DNA of 64,000 nt from Prorocentrum cordatum (lineage: Eukaryota; Sar; Dinophyceae; Prorocentrales; Prorocentraceae): contig CAUYUJ010008635.1 in the NCBI GenBank assembly GCA_963575745.1, positions 119,501 through 183,500 on the forward strand. The letters run 5' to 3'. Position numbers and translations under genes: made by a program. Below, one piece after another: positions 9,392 through 19,529 of the stretch; the stretch's first letter is position 1, and every line of letters begins with the position of its first letter. The notes under the pieces are model-generated. The model did not search any database and was not told where the DNA came from. It worked only from the letters and a program-made list of their open reading frames with translations.

Positions 9392-12300
9392 ACTCTGATA
9401 TGGTGCCCCTGCTCACTGAGAGAACGCTTGGCAACATCTCCTGGGCACTGGTTCGCCTGGAGCCACTCTTCCAAGAAAAAACGGCCCGGGGTCTGACGGC
9501 AAAGCTTGCAAGACCACAGTCCGTTCGTGAGACGCTGCATCTGATGGCCAGCTCTGGCCTCAAGCTCTCCCACCCTCGACAGCCCCGACTCCGAACCGAG
9601 CGACCCACCGAACTCCCCGCGGCCCCCCCGATCAAGTTCAGAGCAGACGTGGGCCAACATCGCCCCCATCCTCTGATGCACCAGGGTGGCTCTGGCATCT
9701 GCTATGTTGAGAGCTTTGATGGCACTACGGATGGGGGCGGCGGCGGCCTCAGCACCTCGTTGGGCCAGCTGATCGGCCATCTCGTTTCCCCGAGATACTT
9801 TCAGGGCCTGCCCTACTTGCAAATGGGAATCTGCATCCATGTGCGAAAAACACTTCCTAAGCACTACCTGCCCTTCGCCCCTGCTCTGCAGGGCCGTTCT
9901 CACCCGAGACCACCGACGAATCAGCGGGCCTTGCGGAGCAGAGGCGAAGCCTTTACACCAGCCTTCAACGACAAGAGCACAGTCGGACCACAGCTCTATG
10001 GGCCCCTTGGTGACCTTAAGGGCCCAAACCAACGCGGCAAGCTCACTAGCGGGCACTGTTTGAGGTCCATCAATGGTCCCAAAAAGCCCGCGGAGGACCC
10101 CTTGTTCCACGTCCAACTCCGCCTCGCCCTCCACACGGAAGTAAACCCCCCATCCCACACGGCGCACTCGAGCATCGCTGGACGTGGCGGAGCCGTCAAG
10201 GAAGCCTACCTGCGCCTGGGGGGGGAAGGTAGAAGACGGGAGGACAACAAAGGAGGAGTCGAGGTCAGGAGGGGGGAACCCTACAGCCCAAACCCCTTGG
10301 CCTACTCCAGAGTTCCACTCGGGGGGGGGGGGCGGTGGCGCTGGGTTCCAATACGGGGGAACGATCCCTCGAGTCCAGAAACCTACATTCCTGCCCTCAC
10401 TCAGATCTTTCGAGGCTTGCTCACACAACGACTCAGTTCGGGAGACCCACTCATGGTCAATGTTGGCATTCGCATGGCACTCGTACAACCTGTGAGCAAT
10501 CGTGTCTTCTCCAAGCTCGCACTTCGGGTAACCATCATCACATTTGTAGCCTGGGGATTTGGCACGAGCCTTTGTCCAGATGCACGCCAGAGCATTCGCC
10601 TCCAGCGCACCTGCCTCTCGATGTCGGTCCTGGCGCCGAAGCCGACGCAGGTTGGCGCGCATCATGTGCATGTCGCCTCCTTCATGCAGCCCCTGCCCTG
10701 CTGGATGATCGCCAGCCTGCTGCCAGAGGTCGCGCCCGAAGGCGGCGCACAGAGCCTCGCACAACTCGTCGTAGCTGCCCGCGGCATCGCCCATGCGCTT
10801 CCACACGTTCCCGTGATCATCTATCCAGTGATCTGGAGCTCGCGGGGTCCATCCCAGCTCGCGCAGCATAAGGATGAGAGCCCCCATCGGGCCCGTCACT
10901 CTCCGCCATCTGGAGTGGGGGCGCATGTATATCAACCTCCTCAGCACCTCTCGCCACCCCCGTCGAACTCGTTCTCGTAGCTCTGGATGAGCCTCCCAGA
11001 ACTGGAACCACTGCTTGACCTGATCCATGACCGCGCTCATCTTGGGGTCGCCGTCCTGGTAGTGTAGCAGCAGGACGGAGGCCGTGCATCTGCCACCGAC
11101 TGTGTGCCCTGCCAAGTCTGCCGCTTGGGCACGCCTGCGCGTCATCTCAGACGGCGCCACGCCCAGGACTGGATCTGCATATCGGAGCTTCGCCTTGCTA
11201 TTGGTGTTATGCAGCATGACTCCTTCGGACCTGTTGTCGCCTCGACCTGCTCGCCTGAATAGGGCGGTACGCGTGGCACGCGCCTGCGCCGTGGTCATCC
11301 TGCTCTTGGTGGTCTTGATCGCCCGCTTGAGTCCCATGGAGCAGTCCACCCCAAGGTCCTTGGCCCAGCAGGCGCGCTTGATCTTGATACCAGTGGCCCG
11401 CAGGACGTGCCGCTGGACTTTCACCTCATCCTTAGCTTTCGTCATCATCAGCAGCGACTTGGGAGCGACTCGCAGACCCAAGTCCAGCATGCCCTGCACC
11501 AGCTCACATGTGACCGTCTTAGTCTGGTCCAGCACCAACTTCCTTGGCCCCTCCACACGCGTATGCACATCGTCGACATACTGTCTGATGCGGGTCAAGG
11601 GGGCCCTCTCACGAGCCCTCTCCAGCAATCGGTACAGGAAGACCCTTGCGCAATGATTGGCCTTCCCGCACCCTGGTACAATCGAGCAGTTCGGCACAAT
11701 GGACTCTGCATAGGCCCCCTGGGCCTTGACCGTACGGGGCGACAAATACGTTAGGCAGCAAAGATACAACTCCACCGAAGGAAATTGAAGCTCGATCGCC
11801 TGGAGAACCATAAGAGCCAAGTCCATATGATCACAACACTTTTCAACATCGGCCAGCAAATTGCTCTGCTCGTTGAGGCCGATGTGTGCACGTGTCTCGT
11901 CCAAGACCATGGTGAGCAGGGCAGCTTGGAGCGCGCTGCTGCCCTTCACCGCCGCGTCCCAGTGCGCGGCCCTCTTGTCGCACCACTCCTTCAGGGGGGA
12001 CTTGGTGAGGCGCCCCCAGATCCTGACGGGCATCGGCAGAAGGCCGATGTCCCTCTCGTTGCCCAGCTCCTGCTTCTCGCCCTTGGGCAGCAGCGCGAAC
12101 CAGTTGGGCATCAGCTGGTGGGGCCAGGCCAGCCCTCGCTCGATCATGTTGAAGAGCGTGACGAGAGACTCCTGCCCCTGGTCCGAGAGGGCGAGGATGT
12201 GTGCAGGCTTCCACTGATCTGGACCCGTGCCCGTGCTCTTCGGGGAAGACTTGAGTGCCACCACCAGCTGCTCTCGAGTGTGATAGGGGCGATCGGCCAA

Positions 12301-14169
12301 GTCCTCGCGGGCACGGGTCCGCAGCGCACCGAGGGCAGCGCGGACTGCTGGTAGGCGGTGTGGCTGAGAGGTCCACCGCACTGCCCAGCAAGCCGCTCTG
12401 ACATCAGTGGTGCCCTGGGCCGTATCGCATACCTCGCCAGTGACGGGGCCGATGCAGGTCTCATCCAGGGCGCGCTGCTCGTTCTTCTTCAGGTAGCGGT
12501 GAGCGCCCTTCATGGAGCCCTGCACGCTCTTGACCGCCCAGCTGCCGATCTCGCTGCGAGTCTCCAGCCAAGCCAGATTGGCGTGGCGAATCGAGCGGGC
12601 CGGCACCTTCAGCGCGAAGTTCTGCCACAAAGCGTAGTCGGTGCAGGCTCGAATGCGCTCTCCCTGGCAAATAACCTGCACATCATCTCTGAACACTCGC
12701 CACTTCCCCGTCATATCATCAGCATGGCCATCTGGAACAGGACCGCAGCTGTCATGATAGTTGCGGAGCTCGGACAGCAGGCCAGTCACGATGTCCTGAA
12801 CTCGCTGACGATAGCTCGAGTGACGAAATCGACCAAGCGCCACTAACTGCTCCTGCACCCTGGCGTGTAGGCTCGCCCACCTGCTGCTGAGGGCGTTGGC
12901 GCTGGAATGGCCGAAGGTCGAGTCCTTCTTCTGGACCACTGCACGTCTCAACTGATACTTCACTGGCATACCACGGCGGGCTCCTTGACGCAGCTCGACA
13001 CTACATAGGTCTGCCAGCTGTGCCTCCGCCGCCAGCGACCAAATGCCGTGCTGCTTTGCAAGGACCTCCGACATGTGCGGGGCAGCTCTGTGCGCCTCAC
13101 TCCTCTGCACGTCTGGCTCAGCCTGGGGGAATGAAAAACCGAGACTCTCGCTGGCCTCATTCACGTACTGGATCCACTCCTGGTTCTCGCACCTCTGGGC
13201 CCGCTTGATGACGTAGTGGTCGTCCAGCAGGTTGTCGTCGTCGTCGTTGAGCAGGTCACCCTTCTGCAACGCGTCCTGCTCATCGCGCAGCTCGTGGATC
13301 TTCGCGTGCTTCTCCCTGTCCCGCTGGAATCTCTTGAGCCCCTTGAGCACTCTGCACTCACCCTCGGGAATCTCCAAGGGTACAGGAAGGACAGGTACAC
13401 GGAGGAAAACCGATGCGGGGCGAGACTTGATGAGGATGTTGGGGCCGTAATGAGGACCCCACGGCAGGTTCTGCACTGGCAACACCTGGGACAAGAAGGG
13501 TCGAAAGCTGTCGGGCACCACAGCGTAGTCAATCATGCGTCCTTTTCCTGAAGTGCACGAGACCTCGACCCCCTCTGGCGTCACGACGCGAGCTCGAAGC
13601 ACGTCCAACCAGCCCGACTTTGCCATCTCAGTTGGCGTGGCGTTGAAATCTCCCACCAGCAGCCATGGCACGTCTAGTGACTTGACGATCCCGGCGATAT
13701 TGAGCATCTTCCTGGAATTGGTCCCAACCATTCCGATGGAGCAATCCATGTAGCAGACACTGAAGGCAAAGGTAACCCCATGAAACCTCCATAGCACGAC
13801 TGTCGCATCCCGAAGGGCATCGTGAAACACGCTCCTGCCTAGCGATCCTGCTAGATGGGTGCTGGTGGCATAAGTGGCCCCGCGGAGCCAGCACGTTCCC
13901 CCGTGCGTGCCCCTTGCCGACCGACCCGTAGCCGTAGCAGCCGTCCACGTCGCCTCAGATCTCCAACCAAAACTGCGAAGGCGCCTCTCCTCACGCTGGC
14001 ATTGCACTTGAGGCAAGTGGTGTTCTGCCATCCCCATGAGGTCATACGGCGCCGACTCTACGAACTTCTTCACCTTGGGGCTCCAGCTTGTGACATTCCC
14101 GAAGAAGACCGAGACATGTTCCCGCTGCTGGCCGAAAGTATTCGGTCTGCATTGTGTTAGGACGAGTTG
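9286..14169 (-). CDS. LINE-A ORF2: endonuclease, reverse transcriptase, RNase H
   Basis: About 1,627 codons are open from just after the ORF1 TGA to a TAG at 9286. Upstream of codon 14073 there is no clear ATG. Numbered from 14073, the domains are: AP-like endonuclease, residues 1-215 (AEHHL near 17, LLVGDFNATP near 140, IDYAVV near 180); RT about 640-900 (D of ADVEKCCD, motif B-like GCGKAN, YVDD at 832); Cys-rich finger near 1180 (CDDGYPKC ... LYEC); RNase H about 1288-1440 (DGSA, SELAALVWAL, WSDCA, GNEMADQLA, so all four acidic residues are present); finger LWSCKLC near 1515. It would nick target DNA and copy its own RNA there. Motif A has Cys where an aromatic residue is usual (KCCD). A 13-base G run at about 10321-10333 stays in frame. 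The frame is otherwise unbroken, so the copy is probably young. Confidence 0.85.
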   Translation of the reverse strand, partial: QLVLTQCRPNTFGQQREHVSVFFGNVTSWSPKVKKFVESAPYDLMGMAEHHLPQVQCQREERRLRSFGWRSEATWTAATATGRSARGTHGGTCWLRGATYATSTHLAGSLGRSVFHDALRDATVVLWRFHGVTFAFSVCYMDCSIGMVGTNSRKMLNIAGIVKSLDVPWLLVGDFNATPTEMAKSGWLDVLRARVVTPEGVEVSCTSGKGRMIDYAVVPDSFRPFLSQVLPVQNLPWGPHYGPNILIKSRPASVFLRVPVLPVPLEIPEGECRVLKGLKRFQRDREKHAKIHELRDEQDALQKGDLLNDDDDNLLDDHYVIKRAQRCENQEWIQYVNEASESLGFSFPQAEPDVQRSEAHRAAPHMSEVLAKQHGIWSLAAEAQLADLCSVELRQGARRGMPVKYQLRRAVVQKKDSTFGHSSANALSSRWASLHARVQEQLVALGRFRHSSYRQRVQDIVTGLLSELRNYHDSCGPVPDGHADDMTGKWRVFRDDVQVICQGERIRACTDYALWQNFALKVPARSIRHANLAWLETRSEIGSWAVKSVQGSMKGAHRYLKKNEQRALDETCIGPVTGEVCDTAQGTTDVRAACWAVRWTSQPHRLPAVRAALGALRTRAREDLADRPYHTREQLVVALKSSPKSTGTGPDQWKPAHILALSDQGQESLVTLFNMIERGLAWPHQLMPNWFALLPKGEKQELGNERDIGLLPMPVRIWGRLTKSPLKEWCDKRAAHWDAAVKGSSALQAALLTMVLDETRAHIGLNEQSNLLADVEKCCDHMDLALMVLQAIELQFPSVELYLCCLTYLSPRTVKAQGAYAESIVPNCSIVPGCGKANHCARVFLYRLLERARERAPLTRIRQYVDDVHTRVEGPRKLVLDQTKTVTCELVQGMLDLGLRVAPKSLLMMTKAKDEVKVQRHVLRATGIKIKRACWAKDLGVDCSMGLKRAIKTTKSRMTTAQARATRTALFRRAGRGDNRSEGVMLHNTNSKAKLRYADPVLGVAPSEMTRRRAQAADLAGHTVGGRCTASVLLLHYQDGDPKMSAVMDQVKQWFQFWEAHPELRERVRRGWREVLRRLIYMRPHSRWRRVTGPMGALILMLRELGWTPRAPDHWIDDHGNVWKRMGDAAGSYDELCEALCAAFGRDLWQQAGDHPAGQGLHEGGDMHMMRANLRRLRRQDRHREAGALEANALACIWTKARAKSPGYKCDDGYPKCELGEDTIAHRLYECHANANIDHEWVSRTESLCEQASKDLSEGRNVGFWTRGIVPPYWNPAPPPPPPEWNSGVGQGVWAVGFPPPDLDSSFVVLPSSTFPPQAQVGFLDGSATSSDARVRRVGWGVYFRVEGEAELDVEQGVLRGLFGTIDGPQTVPASELAALVWALKVTKGPIELWSDCALVVEGWCKGFASAPQGPLIRRWSRVRTALQSRGEGQVVLRKCFSHMDADSHLQVGQALKVSRGNEMADQLAQRGAEAAAAPIRSAIKALNIADARATLVHQRMGAMLAHVCSELDRGGRGEFGGSLGSESGLSRVGELEARAGHQMQRLTNGLWSCKLCRQTPGRFFLEEWLQANQCPGDVAKRSLSEQGHHIRVPPHECACSQGGRSNRPQLPFYRDAEWSSVVLEVR

Positions 14170-15219
14170 TCACCCGCCCGGCGTCTTTCCAGCACCGGCT
14201 GCGGCAGCAGTGGCAGCACCTCCCGAGCTGCCCGAGCGAGCTGCTTCAGCCACTGCCGCCCTGGCCTTGATGGCCGCCGTGCGCTGGATGTACGCCTCGA
14301 CGTTCTTGACGTCAGTGAAGTCCTGGCTGGACTCGACTGGCTTCTCGTCTTCGTTGACCTGCTCCTCGGCACCTGCTGCAGGGGCTCCTGCAGCGACTCC
14401 AGCAGCACCCGTGGCACGACGTCGCTTGTGAGTGGCTGTCTCCCGCAACTCCCGAAGCGTCTTGGCCGCGTCCTGCGCCTGCTGGCCGATGCTCTGCGCG
14501 TTCTTGTACACCTCCTGGGCTTGCTTGGCCCTGTCCAGCGCCGCTTCGCAGGCCTTCTGCTGCTCTGGCGTGAGGAGGGCGACGTCCCCAGGGTCCAGCT
14601 CGGGGAAGTTGGGGGACTCGTCGGCAGCAGGAGATTTGCCTCCATCTCCTGCTCCCGCCGCTGCACCTCCAGCTCCTCTGGCCGCAGAGGTCTGACTGGT
14701 GAGGCGGTTGACCTCAGCCTGCGCCTCGGCGCAAGCTCGGGCGTTCTCTTCCAGCTTGCCGAGGAGCTCCTTCCCAGTCTCGGCGTTGACCACGAGCTGG
14801 TTCTGGAGCTTCTCTTGCTGGCAGTGAAGGCGGCGGAGACTTGCTGCGCGCCGTTCAAGAAGAACCTCTGGAGCCTTGGGAGGAACGGGCTTGATCGCGT
14901 CCGCCAAGGCGGGGCAGGCCAGCTCCAGCGCCTTGATGGCGTCCTCATCCTTGGCGTCCTTCGCAGACTTGTACTTGGGCAGCAGCTTCTCGAGAAGGGT
15001 GCTGCCTGTCTCTCCGTCCTCCAAAGCGAAAGTGACTTCCTTCTTGATGGATATCTTCGGCCATGGGACGTTGCGCAGTCGACGAGATTCCCAGCCAGGG
15101 GTTCCAGCTCTGTTGCAATGCGCCCAAGAGCCAGGACAAGTGCGGCACGCATGATGCGCCTGGCGGCGCTTCCCGCGGGTGGAAGGCGGTCTCGAGCCAT
15201 CCCTGCCCCTGGCCCCCAT
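14170..15219 (-). CDS. LINE-A ORF1 (gag-like)
   Basis: 349 residues from the ATG at 15219 to a TGA at 14170-14172. The frame stays open further upstream, but only through Pro/Ser low complexity encoded by the GGA tract, so 15219 is the likely start. The N-terminus has a small Cys cluster (ACRTCPGSWAHC). The middle (residues ~60-200) is Leu/Lys/Glu-rich with coiled-coil character (LLEKLLPKYKSAKDAKDED; later KELLGKLEENARACAEAQ). A second helical, Gln/Ala-rich stretch follows (QKACEAALDRAKQAQEVYKNAQ) and the end is Ala/Gly-rich (GGAATAAAAGAGKTPGG). This suits an RNA-binding, self-associating ORF1 protein, inferred from position and composition. The next frame (ORF2) is in the same register directly after the stop. 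Confidence 0.7.
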   Translation of the reverse strand: MGARGRDGSRPPSTRGKRRQAHHACRTCPGSWAHCNRAGTPGWESRRLRNVPWPKISIKKEVTFALEDGETGSTLLEKLLPKYKSAKDAKDEDAIKALELACPALADAIKPVPPKAPEVLLERRAASLRRLHCQQEKLQNQLVVNAETGKELLGKLEENARACAEAQAEVNRLTSQTSAARGAGGAAAGAGDGGKSPAADESPNFPELDPGDVALLTPEQQKACEAALDRAKQAQEVYKNAQSIGQQAQDAAKTLRELRETATHKRRRATGAAGVAAGAPAAGAEEQVNEDEKPVESSQDFTDVKNVEAYIQRTAAIKARAAVAEAARSGSSGGAATAAAAGAGKTPGG

Positions 15220-15224
15220 CAGGA

Positions 15225-15369
15225 GGAAGAGGAGGTGGAGGAGGAGGAAAAGGAGGTGGGGGGAGGAGAGGGGGGGAGGAGAGGAGGAGGGGGGGGAGGA
15301 GAGGGGGGAGGAGGAGGAGGAAGAGAAGCATGAAGAGGAGGAGGGGGGGTGAAGTGGGTGGGTGGGTGT

Positions 15370-15400
<31 letters not shown>

Positions 15401-15780
15401 GACGAGGAGGAGGGGGAGGAGGAGGAGGAAGAGGAGGAGCAGGAGGAAACAGGAGGAGGAGGAGGAGGAGCAGGAGGAACAGGAAAAGGAGGAGGAGGAG
15501 GAGGAGGAGGAGGAGGAGGAGGACGAGCAGCAGGAGGACGAGGGGGAGGAGGAGGAGGAGCAGCAGCAGGAGGGGGGAGGAGGAGGACGATCAAACGACA
15601 AGGGGGGAGGAGGGCGCGGGGTACATATGAGGATGAGGATGGCGATGGAGAGGGGGATGATGCTTTTGATGCTGACGATGATGATGATGAAGGGAGTAGT
15701 AGGAGGAGGAGGATGAGGAGGAAGATGAGGAGGTGGAGGAGGCGGAGGCGGAGGAGGAGAAGGCGGAACAGGGAGAGAAC
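15225..15780 (+). repeat. GGA/GGGGA polypurine tract with a ~29 bp G run
   Basis: Long imperfect (GGA)n with an uninterrupted G run at about 15370-15398, then GAGGAT-type decay. It lies immediately 5' of LINE-A ORF1. Confidence 0.9.
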
Positions 15781-16329
15781 AAGAACAAGAAACCCTCGGA
15801 TCCATAGAGTGCAACACGACTGCTAGCACACATTACGGCATGCAAACAGCGTGTAAGAGAGCAAAGGCTGGATCTGGGTGGCCTTCAGTGGCGAACTGCT
15901 TGCCCGCCCTGCAGGTGGGGGACACGCTGGCCAAAGCCTCGCCCAGGCGGTGCTGACCGCTCGAGGGGGGGGGGGGGGGGGGGGGCTGGCACTGCCTTCC
16001 CGCCCTTCAGGAGGAAGCTCAAAACTCAGATTAGGAAGTGAGGCCACCCCCAGGACAAGCTAGGTTCTGGGATTAGCTCTAGCACGTCCTGGGGGTTTCG
16101 CTCTGGGCTGAGCTACAAAAACTCTACCCGTGGAATCCCTTGTTGGAGCAAAAAACGATCCTCGTCCCTGGTTTTTCCAGAGAGAAGCTCTTCGGCCCCT
16201 CCTGCTGGCGCCTACAACTGGCAGCTCAAGATCTCCGCGAGCTTGCAGTTCCAAGAAACGGCGACTACCCACGAATGCTGGCGGAACGAAGGCGCGAGCC
16301 TTGCCCTGAGGATTCACGGTGCCCCCACC
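15781..16329. other. Unassigned region between LINE-A and LINE-B
   Basis: Contains a ~21 base G run near 15965-15985. On minus, 16060-16330 is open but without recognisable motifs; it may be the 3' untranslated part of LINE-B. Confidence 0.35.
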
Positions 16330-16363
16330 CGCAGGACGAGGTTCAGGCGCTGCAGCAGCTTTT

Positions 16364-17083
16364 AATTCTGGAGCCGCTCCAACAGACGAGCCGCGTCCCG
16401 TTCGAGAGATCCTTTCGGTGCTCCCCCATGTTTGCGCACTGCCCCGTTCTTCTTCAGATAGGACTCGATCGCCTCTTCCAGAAGCCGATACTTCGCGTCG
16501 ACAGCAAGAGTGATCCGAAACAGCCCGGGCTTGCCCTAGCCTTTTTTGGTGGGGCGGATGCGGCAGGCACGGACTTCGTAGGCTAACTCCTGCACTGGCT
16601 TTTTTCATCGCGACGGACGTCCAATATTATTCCAGGATCTTTTTGGCCTCGGGCGGGCAGTTCGGGTCCGCGCCCGCCCCGTAGATGAACGCACTCCACG
16701 CGCGCGGAAATGGGGGGACCCAGGTCCTCCTGCATTCCCTCCGACGACTCTCTCATCTGCTGAACTTTGTTGTGGTAGGCCGCCCCCGCGGCCATGGCCG
16801 CGCGAGCTGCAGGGTTCGTCACCAGGATCAGCCACGTCCGGAAGACAACCCCGCACACCTCGCGCAGCTCCACTGCATTGCTCAACGCGAGCTGGGTCAA
16901 AATGGCGATTACTTGCTTGAGAATCGCTTGCTTGCCGCCGCCTTGTGCTGACTGTGAAGCTTGGTCCGCTGGCGACTCGGCCGCGTCTCCAGCGCGTCTC
17001 TGCTTCGACCTCGGCTCCTCGCCCGCCGACATCCAAGCCAGGTTCCCCTCCATGGCGCGGAGGAACTCTGGGAACGTTCTCAA
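16364..17083 (-). pseudogene. LINE-B C-terminal helical domain
   Basis: From 17083 on minus: FPEFLRAMEGNLAWM, then a Gln/Ser linker, then KQVIAILTQLALSNAVELRE and an Ala-rich helix AAMAAGAAYHNKVQQM. A second segment in another frame (16523-16364) reads LFRITLAVDAKYRLLEEAIE and ends GSLERDAARLLERLQN. Dinoflagellate LINE-type proteins commonly follow the RT and finger with a 'LTLSNAxxxRE' helix of this kind; this comes from recall of the family and no search was run. At least one frameshift separates the two segments. The role is unknown, perhaps RNA or protein binding. Confidence 0.5.
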
Positions 17084-17099
17084 GATGCGTGCAAAGGTG

Positions 17100-17723
17100 T
17101 TCCTGTAAATGCTCGAACAGCCCAGCTACGTACCGGCGCAACGGATGCGCGAGAGATGACGGCAAGCGAATTTCACGAATATTACGTGTAGCACCGGCAG
17201 CACACTCTCCTCGTCTAAGACTCTGCGAAAGATGACGACGACAACTTTCACGATGTGCAGAGACTAGACCACATGCACAGCGTTGGTAGGACACAGACAT
17301 GACGTGTGCAAGCTCTTGGAACCCGTGATGTGCTAGTACGTGCGCGTGCACCGCTCGTCGATCTCTTAAGATGCGCCCACAGATCTCCCCAGTAGGACCC
17401 AAAAGCGAATCTAGATATGCACCCTCGCAAACATCACCCTGAAGCATCCCTGGAATCTCCTCGGCGTCCAGAAACTCAACTGGTGGAACCTGGGCCCCAA
17501 GTGCCCGCGAGCGAAGTTGACGAACATCGATCCTGCAGAAGTCTTCGCTAAACTCGGAGTCCGAGAAGGCAAGGGCAACTCTATCATCCAGTCGTTCTAT
17601 GAAAGACGCGCCCTCATCAAGGTCGGCAAGGGCATGCAAAATCTGCAAGCAGTTGACGAGCCCGCGGCGAGGCCCATCGCGACAGCCGCTTCTCGGGCGA
17701 CAGTACTGGTAGTGAAACTTCAA
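17100..17723 (-). pseudogene. LINE-B Cys/His finger region
   Basis: This minus frame picks up where the RT frame ends (frameshift near 17650). It encodes an acidic stretch, then ICGRILRDRRAVHAHVLAHH and CACGLVSAHRESCRRHL. These resemble the paired C2H2-like fingers that follow RT in many dinoflagellate LINEs (Cys-rich start, then paired His). The first finger has only one Cys, so it may be decayed. The frame then leads into the helical domain after another frameshift. Confidence 0.55.
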
Positions 17724-18849
17724 AATGCCCAGAGAGCGCAGTGAGGACTTGTTGATTGGCTAGCGGGGCACGCGACAAAGACTGCCAGTAGCGCAAGCGA
17801 CGAATGGGAAGCTCCGTCTCCAACGGGACGAGACGCCACCAGCGAAGCACAGCAGCAGACGTCATCGACTTGGGGTGACCTGGGGCCTCCCTGTCACGCG
17901 CCCTCCCTCCCATCGCCCTGCGAGCATGCCCAGCCACCATATTGTTCAGCTTAGATAACTCCCGCGGACTTGGCGTAAAACCTTCGAGACCAGATACAGC
18001 AGTATTATGTATCTTTGAAATAAGTATACAGCGGCGAAGCCGATGGGGAATTCCAGGAACACTCCAAAATCCTCCAAGAGAGTACCAGGCTCGTTGCAAA
18101 GCTTTTCCCCAAGACTTCAATTCAGGCCGGAAGTTAGACGCCCTCGAACTCATGATAAACCCAAGACACTTGATTTCCAACGAAGCTGCACCAGGAAACG
18201 CAATGAGACCATCTCGAACCTCCCGAAGAGCAGCGGCAGCTCCAGGACCACGGAGGGACAACAGGGTATCCTGCTTAGTAAGGTTCTGCTTAAAATCACG
18301 AGGCTGAAGGGCAAGGTCCAGCTCCTGGTTGGGTCTCACACTCTTGTTGACTAAGACCATCGTCGTATGGCCAACAAGCTTCTCCGTCAAATCATCGGCA
18401 TACTTAGCTAGGGAGAGATCCACCACCTGGCGAGTGAGAGGACAGCGTGCGCGCATAAGAGCAGATATCAGATCCCATTGGTGCTGAAGATCGCTCCACT
18501 GGCAAACCGGCGGCAAAAAGATCCGAACGAACGTGTTCACGGCAAATCTACCCCCCATAACCCCCCACAGCCCGGCTTCAAGATCGCATCCCCGTCGCTC
18601 CCCTCGAGAATCGTCATAGCACAATCCATGCGAAGAAAAACCATATCCCCTATCCTGTTCACGAAAAAGATCAGACGCTGCTACTCGCATGCGCTGCCTA
18701 TCACTGGAAGCGAACGCATTCGTGAGGTCATGGGCATTCGCGATGTAGGAGAGTCCGCGCTGCTCCAACCACCAGCCCGTCGCATTTTGCACGGTGAGAG
18801 CCCCCTCCCGCCTCCGATGCCGGTGAGAGCCCCCTCCCGCCTCCGATGC
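17617..18849 (-). pseudogene. LINE-B reverse transcriptase, palm and thumb
   Basis: The minus frame has RT motif A as AHDLTNAFAS (18742-18711), a motif B-like GVMGGRFAVNTF, motif C as LAKYADDLTEK (Asp pair at 18391-18402) and a downstream LEIKCLGFIMS that matches the 'K-x-L-G' motif. Motif B lacks the usual Gln (GVMGG where G-x-x-Q-G is expected). After the thumb come Trp/Arg-rich repeats (SWGKALQRAWYSLGGFW, RWWRLVPLETELPIRRLRYW) typical of the region after RT. The 5' part of the same protein lies in another frame because of the duplication at 18792-18849. The catalytic Asp residues are present but the gene is broken. Confidence 0.75.
18792..18849 (-). repeat. 29 bp tandem duplication inside the LINE-B RT
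   Basis: Two identical adjacent 29 bp units (18792-18820, 18821-18849) beginning CGGTGAGAGCCCCCTCCCGC on +. As 29 is not a multiple of three, this shifts the frame. With one unit the upstream and downstream RT frames would join. Confidence 0.9.
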
Positions 18850-19529
18850 TGCAAGAACCCATGATCTTGAACTGAAGCCTGATGGGGCTCTCTTTGCCTC
18901 GTGCGCCCAGCCACCCGCGCCTTCCCGAACGGATCGGGCAAGTGAATCCACCTAGACTTGCCGCCGGGTCGCGGGAGCGGCACCCCACGACTAACATGCC
19001 ACCGCAGCGGTGCACAAAGACAATGTCGCACAAGAGACAACGCGCGCAATAACAGCTCCTGCCCAAAACTCATATCTGGAACAGATTGTGACATCCCAAG
19101 ACCTTCCCCTCGATGAGACCAGGACTTCTCAGGATGTAGAAGCATCCACCAGAGCTCCAAGGGGGGACACCACTCAGGAACAGCACGACGCTTACCTGCT
19201 TTCTTGATCGCAAACTGCAGAAACCTGTAATCCCGCTTGGCCTGAGAGATTTCGACCTCGGAAACAACGATGCCCTCGGACTGCTCCTCGCAGAACCCCT
19301 CCTCCCAGACGCCCCGGGACTCGACCGCCCGACTCTCCATCCCACCTTCGTAACCCTTCTTCGAAAACTGGGCCACTAAACTCGATGAACCCTCCACCCC
19401 CCGAACAGCTAGGTCATCTCGCTTCTTCGGGCCCCGCCGAGACCCTGCAAGTCGCCTAGCTAAGCTCGAGGCCTCAGCCAGGCGCCGAGCCCGCCAATGC
19501 TCTTGAAACTCTCGACGACGACGCCGTGC
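18850..19529 (-). pseudogene. LINE-B reverse transcriptase, N-terminal part
   Basis: The minus frame encodes RRAVPEWCPPLELWWMLL, then CAPLRWHVSRGVPLPRPGGK and RWIHLPDPFGKA. These match the LINE pre-finger pattern (AVP-x-W-x-x-P-x-E-x-W), the 'W-x-x-x-x-x-x-x-P-x-x-K' segment and the 'R-x-I-x-x-x-D-P-x-G-K' block ahead of motif A. The frame is continuous with the linker except for one TGA at 19530. It ends out of frame at the 29 bp duplication. Confidence 0.7.

Larger units (their letters stand above)
9036..15219 (-). mobile_element. LINE-A: near-intact non-LTR retrotransposon
   Basis: Reading on minus: ORF1 (15219-14170), a single TGA, ORF2 (14169-9286) with AP-type endonuclease, reverse transcriptase, zinc finger and RNase H, then a second C-terminal zinc finger in another frame (down to 9036). 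ORF order and domains are those of an endonuclease/RT/RNase H LINE; the C-terminal 'WCWKC' finger is typical of dinoflagellate copies. A GGA tract lies at the 5' side and a GAT microsatellite at the 3' side. Target-site duplications were not identified. Confidence 0.85.

Noticed and set aside
9202-10980. 592 aa + frame
   Set aside because: Antisense to LINE-A ORF2, whose RT/RNase H motifs identify the coding strand.
13920-13945. CCGTAGCCGTAGCAGCC as an SL
   Set aside because: Only the first eight bases match; it is coding sequence of the LINE-A endonuclease.
16900-16930. SL-like GTCAAAATGGCGATTAC
   Set aside because: Only about 9 consecutive bases match and it lies inside the conserved helix-coding part of LINE-B (IAILTQLAL).
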